DNA of 21,534 bases from Tissierellia bacterium (GTDB taxonomy: Bacteria > Bacillota > Clostridia > Tissierellales > Tepidimicrobiaceae), in the NCBI GenBank assembly GCA_012798935.1, contig JAAZMG010000269.1:1-21534 (forward strand), in the 5' to 3' direction. The first letter of the stretch is position 1. The number at the start of each line of letters is the position of its first letter. Of the stretch, positions 1 through 5,589 are shown one piece after another. The notes beneath the pieces are model-generated. The model had not been told where the DNA came from and did not search any database. It saw only the letters and a program-made list of their open reading frames with translations. Position numbers and translations under genes: made by a program.

Positions 1-14
1 AAAATGTTGACAGC

Positions 15-40
15 CTCCCATGTTCGTAAAGAGCATGGAG
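15..40 (+). other. P1-like hairpin / possible left-end hairpin
   Basis: CTCCCATG (15-22) pairs with CATGGAG (34-40) with one bulged C. The next pair is U23-G33, followed by U24-A32 and C25-G31 closing a GTAAA loop. A conserved U-G wobble at the helix end is the hallmark of group I 5' splice sites, which suggests cleavage after 23. IS605-type elements also carry a subterminal left-end hairpin just inside the target pentanucleotide, and this hairpin could serve that role instead or as well. Confidence 0.5.
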
Positions 41-400
41 TGATAGCATAGCTATCCAAAATCCTTTGAATTGCTGGAAACTCGTAAAGCTATCTAAACC
101 ACAGCGAAACCTGAAAAGGTAAGTGCGAAGGTTGCGAAAGCAGAAAAAATTAGATAGATGGGGTAAGGTTAAACCCTAAGTCCTAAAACAATCGACAATC
201 AGCAGCGAAGCTCCTAAATCATTTGATATGGAGAACGTTCAACGACTATCCCTAAAGGGGGAGTACACTACAAGCCATTGGTAGTGGAAGCGGAGGACAC
301 CTAATAGGTGATGATATAGTCTACGCTTATGTGAAAGCATAAGAAGTTCATAGGTAAGTTTACCTTGAGAACTGTATATATCTAGCGAATATATATGAAT
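15..400 (+). ncRNA. Group I intron catalytic core (5' part of IStron)
   Basis: All four conserved group I boxes occur in order: P box AATTGCTGGAAAC (69-81), Q box AATCAGCAGCGAAGC (197-211), R box GTTCAACGACTAT (237-249) and S box GATATAGTC (313-321). They support P4 (GCTG 73-76 with CAGC 200-203), P7 (GACTAT 244-249 with ATAGTC 316-321, which forms the guanosine site), P3 (CCTTT 63-67 with AAAGG 254-258) and P8 (CACTAC 266-271 with GTAGTG 281-286). P2 is GATAGC 42-47 with GCTATC 51-56. P9 is CTTATG 326-331 with CATAAG 338-343. Further hairpins are 345-373 and 375-395. A P1-like hairpin at 15-40 places a U23-G33 wobble at the end of the helix, as expected at a 5' splice site. The core looks intact and probably catalytically competent; this is inference from covariation-type pairing, not folding software. 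Confidence 0.88.
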
Positions 401-425
401 GGGCATAAAATCTATAATCGAACCT

Positions 426-451
426 TGAAAACTTTATAAAAGCCTATAAGT
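426..451 (+). repeat. Upstream arm of long-range inverted repeat (pairs with 1722-1747)
   Basis: This arm lies just 3' of the group I core hairpins. In RNA it can pair without interruption to 1722-1747: 23 Watson-Crick pairs and three G-U wobbles (427-1746, 442-1731, 450-1723). The pairing would close a loop of about 1.27 kb that contains tnpB and its 3' structured tail. Confidence 0.8.
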
Positions 452-530
452 ATATCAGTGTAATCTTTTTAAAGTATAAATATATCAAGTTTCACGCTAA
501 AACATATGTTTTGTTATATACAAATAGTAG

Positions 531-550
531 TATAATAGACATAAGGAGGT
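531..550 (+). promoter_or_regulatory. -10 box and strong ribosome site for tnpB
   Basis: TATAAT at 531-536 lies upstream of AAGGAGGTGA (542-551), which has near-ideal spacing to the TTG start at 557. The -35 region is weak (TTTTGT-like around 509-514). The arrangement suggests that tnpB has its own promoter inside the intron rather than relying on read-through. Confidence 0.5.
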
Positions 551-556
551 GAAACT

Positions 557-1573
557 TTGATAAAGTCCGTAAAGATAAGATTAAAACCTAATGGTAAAGC
601 GATTAAAAAGATATTCAATAATACCATTAAAAGAGAAGAATATGAGTGGCTGTATGAAGTATCATCTCAAGCCATATCCGAAGCATTCAATGATTTACAA
701 AGGGCCTTTGATAACTTCCTCAATGGAAAATCTAAATATCCCAGGTTTAAAACTAAAAAAAGGTCTAAACAATCCTTTTATGTAAGATATGACAGAATGA
801 ATATAAAAAATAATACAGTAAACATAGAAAAGATTGGTAGGGTAAAATTTACAACAAACTACTATATACCCATATTAAAATCCTATGTAAATCCAAGATG
901 TCATTTTGATGGTAAGTATTGGTACCTTACCTTTGGATATGAACAAGACGAAAACCAAGTAGAGCTTAATCAGGATTTAAGTATAGGAATTGACCTTGGT
1001 GTAACAAACCTTGCGGTAGTAAGCCATATGGATAATCCCATTAAAAACATTAATAAAAGTCCTAAGGTTGAGAAATTAGAAAAAAAGTTGAAAAGATTGC
1101 AGAGAAAATGTTCAAGAAAATATGAAATGAATAAGAATGGTAAAAAGTTTATTAAGACCAAAAATATCATTAAGCTAGAAAGAAAAATAAAACTTATTCA
1201 TCGACAACTTGCGAATATAAGAAACAATCATATACATCAAGCAACAAACTCTATAGTTAAATTAAGACCATATAGAATCGTTATGGAGGATTTAAATATA
1301 AGTGGAATGATGAAAAATAAACATCTATCAAAAGCCATAAGGGAACAAAAGCTGCATGAATTTTTAAGACAGATAGAATATAAATCTAAATTTAACGGTA
1401 TAGAGTTTGTTAAGGCAGATAGATTCTTTCCAAGCTCTAAAATGTGCAGTAGCTGTGGAAATATAAAGAAAGATTTAAAACTATCAGATAGAATATATAC
1501 TTGTAATTGTGGACTTAAAATTGATAGAGATAAAAATGCCAGTATAAATCTTAGTAATTATAAATTAGCATAA
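557..1573 (+). CDS. tnpB: IS605-family TnpB RNA-guided nuclease, N-terminally deleted
   Basis: TnpB proteins are RuvC-type nucleases guided by an omega RNA made from the 3' end of their own element, and are ancestral to Cas12. The RuvC acidic residues are visible: D146 in GIDLGVTNLAVV, E244 in VMEDLNISG and D323/D325 in KIDRDKNASINL. The zinc ribbon uses C297, C300, C316 and C318, its second knuckle being CNC rather than the commoner CxxC. The protein has 338 residues, whereas relatives usually have about 370-410. After MIKSVKIRLKPN the sequence jumps straight to a segment that normally lies about 50 residues further on (KREEYEWLYEVSSQAISEAF), so the usual AG-x-x-RF-x-YNW region of the N-terminal lobe is missing in frame. 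The nuclease core is intact, but target or guide recognition may be impaired. The start is TTG, supported by AAGGAGGTGA. No tnpA accompanies it. Confidence 0.92.
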   Translation: MIKSVKIRLKPNGKAIKKIFNNTIKREEYEWLYEVSSQAISEAFNDLQRAFDNFLNGKSKYPRFKTKKRSKQSFYVRYDRMNIKNNTVNIEKIGRVKFTTNYYIPILKSYVNPRCHFDGKYWYLTFGYEQDENQVELNQDLSIGIDLGVTNLAVVSHMDNPIKNINKSPKVEKLEKKLKRLQRKCSRKYEMNKNGKKFIKTKNIIKLERKIKLIHRQLANIRNNHIHQATNSIVKLRPYRIVMEDLNISGMMKNKHLSKAIREQKLHEFLRQIEYKSKFNGIEFVKADRFFPSSKMCSSCGNIKKDLKLSDRIYTCNCGLKIDRDKNASINLSNYKLA

Positions 1574-1574
1574 T

Positions 1575-1721
1575 ATCACAAAAAAGATAATGCTAATATG
1601 TACCATGCGTTGTATGGGAATTTAAGCCCTTGGACTGCTACACAAACTAAAGTAGATTAATTTAATCAAAATAGGGCAGGTTGAACAGGGAAGATTATTG
1701 GCAACGATAATTAGAATTAAA
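1575..1721 (+). ncRNA. Candidate omega RNA scaffold / right-end structure of the element
   Basis: The non-coding stretch directly downstream of tnpB is where TnpB guide RNAs end. Visible hairpins are GGG/CCC around 1618-1630 (GGGAATTTAAGCCC), CTAC/GTAG around 1638-1655, GATTA/TAATC shortly after, and an 8-bp stem at 1693-1712 capped by a GCAA tetraloop (1701-1704). The phrase TTGAACAGGGAAG just before the last hairpin resembles sequence that precedes right-end hairpins in many clostridial IS605 elements. By family precedent the scaffold overlaps the 3' end of the tnpB transcript and the guide would come from sequence beyond the element's right end. The boundaries are not fixed by the sequence alone. 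Confidence 0.5.
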
Positions 1722-1747
1722 ATTTATAGGTTTTTATAAAGTTTTTA
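1722..1747 (+). repeat. Downstream arm of long-range inverted repeat (pairs with 426-451)
   Basis: This is the complement of the arm at 426-451. It follows the GCAA-capped hairpin by nine bases, so the probable 3' splice site and element end must lie in or just after it. It also carries TTTTTAT twice (1731-1737 and 1742-1748). Confidence 0.8.
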
Positions 1748-1781
1748 TAGGAAGTTATAGATTTTATGCAACGGGATTTAA

Positions 1782-2387
1782 GTGTACACATTAAGAAAAG
1801 AAGATTTTAATACCAGAACAATGGTAAAGATTTCAGTATTAGGGGTAATAGCCTTGATCCTTATGTTGTTGGATTTTCCCCTATGGTTCACTCCGCCTTT
1901 TATAAAGTTTGATGTTTCAGATGTACCCTCATTAATAGGTGCTTTTGCTTTAGGACCAATGGCGGGAGTAATTATCCAATTTGTTAAGAATCTACTTAAA
2001 ATTTTGGTTGTAGGGACTAATACTGCAGCTGTAGGAGAGCTTGCAAACTTTATTGTAGGTAGTGTATTTGCATATACGGCTGGTTTAATCTATTATAAAG
2101 AAAAGACCTTTAAAAATGCAATTATTGGACTAATAGCAGGTACTATAACAATGACTATTGTAATATCCGTATTAAATTATTATATAATGATCCCCTTCTA
2201 TGCCAAAGCTTTCGGTATGCCTTTAGACAAGATAGTTACTATAAGTGGTGCAGTAAATAAATATGTGGTGGATTTAAAATCTTTAATTATCTATGCAATA
2301 GTACCCTTTAATCTTCTAAAAGGCATTGTAGTAAGTTTAGTTACAATTTTACTATATAAACGAGTCTCACCCATACTTCATAGATAA
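1782..2387 (+). CDS. ribU: Riboflavin ECF transporter substrate-binding (S) component
   Basis: RibU is the membrane S component that binds riboflavin and docks to the shared EcfA/EcfA'/EcfT module, which is encoded elsewhere. The 201-residue protein is about five to six hydrophobic segments long. It carries the family pattern NTRTMVKISVLGVIALILM near the N terminus (residues 10-28), then FVKNLLK, the long mid-protein loop of clostridial RibU, and a C-terminal VNKYVVDLKSLIIYAIVPFN block. The GTG start at 1782 is chosen because NTRT is conserved and a TAA lies immediately upstream in frame (1779-1781). It has no good Shine-Dalgarno sequence (only GGGA about six bases upstream). The IStron lies directly upstream, so any FMN riboswitch or promoter would lie before position 1 and ribU would be read through, or spliced from, the element. 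A terminator follows at 2459-2502. Confidence 0.85.
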   Translation: MYTLRKEDFNTRTMVKISVLGVIALILMLLDFPLWFTPPFIKFDVSDVPSLIGAFALGPMAGVIIQFVKNLLKILVVGTNTAAVGELANFIVGSVFAYTAGLIYYKEKTFKNAIIGLIAGTITMTIVISVLNYYIMIPFYAKAFGMPLDKIVTISGAVNKYVVDLKSLIIYAIVPFNLLKGIVVSLVTILLYKRVSPILHR

Positions 2388-2391
2388 TACT

Positions 2392-2447
2392 CGAACAAGG
2401 GGATGGTTAACCGACATCTTATATCGTCCTGAACGTAGTGAAGGATC
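2392..2447 (+). repeat. Dispersed repeat copy A, starting four bases after the ribU stop
   Basis: This 56-bp unit begins CGAACAAGGGGATGG and contains TCCTGAACGTAGTGAAGGAT. It matches the reverse complement of 3830-3885 at 49 of 56 positions by eye. The opening motif recurs after the stop codons of the NAD kinase and glutamate dehydrogenase genes. Confidence 0.8.
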
Positions 2448-2458
2448 TTATCTGAGAG

Positions 2459-2502
2459 GATACCTATAAGGCTTTTAATAAAGTCTCATAGGTATCTTTT
2501 TT
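2459..2502 (+). terminator. Rho-independent terminator after ribU
   Basis: GATACCTAT (2459-2467) pairs with ATAGGTATC (2488-2496). An inner stem (2470-2475 with 2480-2485) sits inside, and six T follow directly (2497-2502). Confidence 0.88.
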
Positions 2503-2601
2503 AAAAATGTTTAAATAGGGTATAAGTATGAAATAGCATCAAAGTAAATAAATTAATGGAAAATTGCTTATCAAAAATAATAGGTAAAGAGGTGTATATA
2601 T

Positions 2602-3711
2602 ATGAAAATAGGATTTATTGTAAACCCCATTGCAGGCATGGGAGGTAAGGTAGGATTAAAAGGGACCGATGGTCCAGAAGTTTTAGAAAAGGCTCGTAAA
2701 CTGGGAGCATTGCCCGAGTCTCCAAAGAAAGCAAAAATAGCTTTGGAGGTTTTACTTCCCCTTAAAGATAAAATAGAAATATTTACATATCCCGATGATA
2801 TGGGGGAAGAAGAAGCTACTCAAGTGGGATTTAATCCAATAGTTTTAGAAGATAAAAATGATAGAGGACCTAAAGCTACAGAAGAAGCAGCAAAGAAAAT
2901 GTTAGATAAGGGGATAGATTTATTGATGTTCGCTGGTGGGGATGGTACTGCTAGAAATATTTATAATACTATTGGCAACAAGGTACCTGTTATTGGAATA
3001 CCAGCAGGAGTTAAAATCCACTCTGGGGTCTATGCCAGCCATCCTAAAGGAGCGGGAGAAGTGGCTTTAAAGTATTTACAAGATGAAGATATGAAAACAA
3101 AAGAGGCTGAAGTAATGGATATTGATGAAGAAGCCTTTAGGGAAGGGCAGGTAACAGCAAAGTTATATGGATATATGAAAGTTCCTTTTGAACCAGAGTT
3201 GGTACAAAATTTAAAATCCGGTGGAATAGGTTCAGAAGAAGCAGCTCTAGATGGAATTTCTGATAAAATTATAGAAACAATGGAACCAGATGTATTATAT
3301 ATAATAGGGTCTGGAACTTCTACTAGACCTATTATGGAGAAATTAGGATTACCCAATACCCTTTTAGGAATAGATATAATAAAGGATAAAAAGCTTGTAG
3401 CCTCTGATGTAAATGAAAAGGAAATATTAGAAATTATAGAAGGCAAAAAAGCTAAGATAATAGTCACTGTTATTGGAGGGCAAGGCTATATATTTGGCCG
3501 TGGTAATCAACAACTTAGTGCAGAGGTTATACGAAGGGTAGGGAAAGATAATATACGAATTATAGCATCAAAGAATAAACTTATGTCCTTAGGAGGACGA
3601 CCACTTCTTGTAGACACAGGGAATGAGGAAGTAAATAGTATGTTTAATGGATATGCTAGAGTTTTAACATCCTATACAGCAGAATCTATGGAAAAAATAA
3701 AGGGACTTTAA
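2602..3711 (+). CDS. AcoX-type ATP-NAD kinase family protein (COG3199-like)
   Basis: Members of this branch of the NAD kinase superfamily are predicted to phosphorylate NAD to NADP with ATP or polyphosphate. The 369-residue protein starts MKIGFIVNPIAGMGGKVGLK, typical of the branch. It has the diagnostic GGDGT motif at residues 112-116 (FAGGDGTARNIYN), the following VIGIPAGVKIHSGVYA block, and a C-terminal half with TVIGGQGYIFGRGNQQ and SKNKLMSLGGRPLLVDTG. It is longer than the ordinary NadK (about 270-300 residues), as expected for the AcoX-like branch, whose exact substrate is less well established. The ATG start has an AAGAGGTG ribosome site. The gene stands alone, flanked by repeat copies A and B. 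Confidence 0.85.
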   Translation: MKIGFIVNPIAGMGGKVGLKGTDGPEVLEKARKLGALPESPKKAKIALEVLLPLKDKIEIFTYPDDMGEEEATQVGFNPIVLEDKNDRGPKATEEAAKKMLDKGIDLLMFAGGDGTARNIYNTIGNKVPVIGIPAGVKIHSGVYASHPKGAGEVALKYLQDEDMKTKEAEVMDIDEEAFREGQVTAKLYGYMKVPFEPELVQNLKSGGIGSEEAALDGISDKIIETMEPDVLYIIGSGTSTRPIMEKLGLPNTLLGIDIIKDKKLVASDVNEKEILEIIEGKKAKIIVTVIGGQGYIFGRGNQQLSAEVIRRVGKDNIRIIASKNKLMSLGGRPLLVDTGNEEVNSMFNGYARVLTSYTAESMEKIKGL

Positions 3712-3714
3712 TAA

Positions 3715-3885
3715 GACAAGGGGATTTTTAATATTATCGAAGATGTAAATTCTATCAGTAATCTAAGATAAATTATCAGCAACTTTGGATACATCTTTGC
3801 CTTTTACCTGGGTTATATTTCCTGGACAAGATTCTTCACTACGTTCAGGACGATACAGGATGTCGGTTAAACGTCTCCTTGTCCG
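3715..3885. repeat. MITE-like segment with inverted ends after the NAD kinase gene
   Basis: The segment opens with GACAAGGGGAT (3715-3725), three bases after the stop codon, and closes with GTCTCCTTGTC (3873-3883), the near-perfect inverse. Inside, AAGATGTA (3740-3747) is inverted as TACATCTT (3790-3797). The right third, 3830-3885, is repeat copy B, the minus-strand counterpart of 2392-2447. No coding sequence is evident. It reads as a small non-autonomous repeat rather than a gene. Confidence 0.6.
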
Positions 3886-3919
3886 TTTTGTCTTTTCTCT
3901 AGATTAAATTTACATGAAA

Positions 3920-3928
3920 TGCTATAAT
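3920..3928 (+). promoter_or_regulatory. Extended -10 promoter of the tsaE operon
   Basis: TGCTATAAT is a perfect extended -10 element 35 bases before the tsaE start. A -35 match at the proper distance is poor (TAGATT at 3900-3905), which is usual for extended -10 promoters. It lies just outside the repeat segment. Confidence 0.55.
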
Positions 3929-3962
3929 AAAAGGTAGTTTAAGGAATAGGAAGGTTGATTTT

Positions 3963-4427
3963 ATGGCTAGAATGGTATTAAAGGGACTAAAAGATACTGA
4001 AGAGTTTGGAGAAAGACTAGGTAGCCTTTTACAAGGGGGAGATGTTCTTTCTTTAATAGGTGATTTAGGTGCTGGGAAGACTACTTTGACCAAATCCATA
4101 GGAAAGGGATTAGGGGTAGAGGATTACATAACTAGCCCTACTTTTACTTTAATAAATGAATATAAGGGTAGAGTATGGGTTTACCATTTCGATGTATATA
4201 GATTAGAAGATGAAGAAGATTTACTAGATTTAGGATATGAAGATTATTTTTATTCTAATGGGGTTACCATTATAGAATGGGCAGATAAAATAAAAAATAT
4301 TTTACCTGAAAATAGGATTGATATAAAAATAGAAAAAGGTAAAAAGCTGGATGATGATAGAATTATCACTTTATCTGGAAAAGGAAAAAGGTATGAAAAA
4401 ATAGTTAAGGAGCTGAATATAAATTGA
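3963..4427 (+). CDS. tsaE: tRNA t6A biosynthesis ATPase TsaE
   Basis: TsaE is the P-loop ATPase that regenerates the TsaB-TsaD complex making N6-threonylcarbamoyladenosine at position 37 of ANN-decoding tRNAs. The Walker A motif GDLGAGKTT spans residues 33-41. The family block TSPTFTLINEY (residues 58-67), HFDVYR (75-80) and IIEWADK (103-109) follow. The length of 154 residues is normal. The ATG start has AGGAAGG eight bases upstream. It is the first gene of tsaE-tsaB-rimI-tsaD, and its stop overlaps the tsaB start (TTGA), which implies translational coupling. Confidence 0.96.
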   Translation: MARMVLKGLKDTEEFGERLGSLLQGGDVLSLIGDLGAGKTTLTKSIGKGLGVEDYITSPTFTLINEYKGRVWVYHFDVYRLEDEEDLLDLGYEDYFYSNGVTIIEWADKIKNILPENRIDIKIEKGKKLDDDRIITLSGKGKRYEKIVKELNIN

Positions 4428-5170
4428 AGGTATTGGCTGTAGATACATCTACCATGGTATCCACTTGTGCTGTATTAGACGATGAAAAGATTCTAGGAGA
4501 ATATTCCCTAAATCAGGAGGTAACCCATTCGGAAAATTTAGTGCCTATGATTAAAGAGATGCTGGACAATTTAGGGCTAAAGGCATCTGATATAGATCTA
4601 TATGGAGTAGCTACGGGGCCTGGTTCTTTTACAGGCCTTAGGATTGGTATTGCTACTGTAAAATCTCTTGCCCATGTGTTTGATAAGCCTATTGTAGGGG
4701 TTTCTACATTAGAAGGATTAGCTTTCAATCTACCATATAAGGGAATTATTGTACCTATGATAGATGCTCGGAGGAATAGGGTGTATACAGGGATATATAG
4801 ATGGGAGAATGGAAATATTATAAGTATAATAGAGCCTACTATAATGGAAATAGATGCTTTATTAGAATATCTAAATAAGAATTATAATAATATAATGGTA
4901 AATGGTAATGGTGCTACCCTTTATAAGGATAAGATAATGAGCACATTAGGAGAGAAGGTCAAATTAGCTCCTGTAGGATTAAATGGATGTAGGGCAGCTA
5001 GTATTTGTGAGCTGAGCCTTTTAAAATGGAAAGAGGGAAAGGTTAATGACTACTATACTTTAGTACCTAATTATTTAAGAGAATCTCAAGCCCAAAGGGA
5101 ATTAAGAAAGAAGGAAAGTGGTAATTATGGATATATCAATTCGAGAAATGAGGGAAGCAGATCTAGATAG
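4424..5170 (+). CDS. tsaB: tRNA t6A biosynthesis protein TsaB
   Basis: TsaB is the catalytically inactive paralogue of TsaD that serves as the scaffold of the bacterial t6A complex. The ASKHA-fold signatures are VLAVDTST at the N terminus and GVATGPGSFTGLRIGIATVKSLAH (about residues 61-84, the family's best-conserved stretch). The TTG start at 4424 overlaps the tsaE stop and has AAGGAG eleven bases upstream; no better start is nearby. The protein has 248 residues, slightly long. Its last 15 codons overlap the start of rimI in another reading frame, and this basic, serine-rich tail is unlikely to be structured. Confidence 0.95.
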   Translation: MKVLAVDTSTMVSTCAVLDDEKILGEYSLNQEVTHSENLVPMIKEMLDNLGLKASDIDLYGVATGPGSFTGLRIGIATVKSLAHVFDKPIVGVSTLEGLAFNLPYKGIIVPMIDARRNRVYTGIYRWENGNIISIIEPTIMEIDALLEYLNKNYNNIMVNGNGATLYKDKIMSTLGEKVKLAPVGLNGCRAASICELSLLKWKEGKVNDYYTLVPNYLRESQAQRELRKKESGNYGYINSRNEGSRSR

Positions 5171-5576
5171 GATAATGGAAATAGAGAGTAAAACATTTTC
5201 CCCTCCTTGGTCAAGGGAGGCCTTTTTATTAGAATTGACTAAAAATTTGTTAGCAAAATATCTAGTAGGGTTAATAAATGGGGAAGTTGTAGGATATGGA
5301 GGTATATGGTTAATAATAGATGAAGGACATATTACCAATATTGCAGTAGATGAAAGATATAGAGGATTAGGTGTAGGCAATAAAATATTAGAAGGACTTA
5401 TACAATTATGCATGGATAGGGGTTTAAGGGCTATTACTTTGGAAGTTAGAAAGTCTAACGAAGTAGCCAAATCCCTTTATAAAAAATATGGATTTAAAGA
5501 ATATGGAATTAGACCAAAATACTATGCGGATAACAATGAAGATGCAATTATAATGTGGAAAACTATTGAATTTTAG
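5127..5576 (+). CDS. rimI: Ribosomal protein S18-alanine N-acetyltransferase RimI
   Basis: RimI is a GNAT-fold enzyme that acetylates the N-terminal alanine of ribosomal protein S18 using acetyl-CoA. The 150-residue product begins MDISIREMREADLDRIMEIE. It contains the acetyl-CoA loop DERYRGLGVGNKILEGLI and the RimI-typical RAITLEVRKSNEVAKSLYKKYGF. I prefer the ATG at 5127 over a GTG nine bases earlier because it starts at the conserved DISIREM and AAGGAAAG lies at a suitable distance. The start lies 44 bases inside the tsaB 3' end, and the stop is 13 bases before tsaD. The clustering with tsaD is conserved in many Firmicutes. Confidence 0.93.
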   Translation: MDISIREMREADLDRIMEIESKTFSPPWSREAFLLELTKNLLAKYLVGLINGEVVGYGGIWLIIDEGHITNIAVDERYRGLGVGNKILEGLIQLCMDRGLRAITLEVRKSNEVAKSLYKKYGFKEYGIRPKYYADNNEDAIIMWKTIEF

Positions 5577-5589
5577 AAGAGGTGAAAAC

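Larger units (their letters stand above)
12..1750 (+). mobile_element. IStron-like element: group I intron fused to an IS605-type tnpB unit
   Basis: A group I intron core at the 5' side, tnpB in the middle and a hairpin-rich 3' tail in one orientation match the architecture of IStrons, first described in Clostridioides difficile (CdISt1). These behave as transposable elements in DNA and as self-splicing introns in RNA. The ends are estimates. The left end lies near 10-24: TTGAC at 7-11 resembles the TTGAT-type target of ISDra2-like elements and is followed by a hairpin at 15-40. The right end lies after the long-range helix arm that finishes at 1747 and before the ribU start at 1782. No tnpA-like Y1 transposase is present, so the copy could move only with help from another element. 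The neighbour downstream is ribU in the same orientation, so splicing would matter for ribU mRNA. The class assignment is firm; the exact boundaries are not. Confidence 0.82.

Noticed and set aside
1670..1695. AGGGCAGGTTGAACAGGG resembles part of an FMN riboswitch upstream of ribU.
   Set aside because: The remaining conserved RFN blocks and the closing stem are absent, and the stretch fits the right-end region of the IS605-type element better.
3030..3467. 145-codon open frame on the minus strand.
   Set aside because: It lies entirely within the NAD kinase gene, has no recognisable motif and mirrors the coding strand's composition.
5102..5470. 122-codon open frame on the minus strand.
   Set aside because: It is antisense to rimI and the tsaB end, with no ribosome site or family resemblance.
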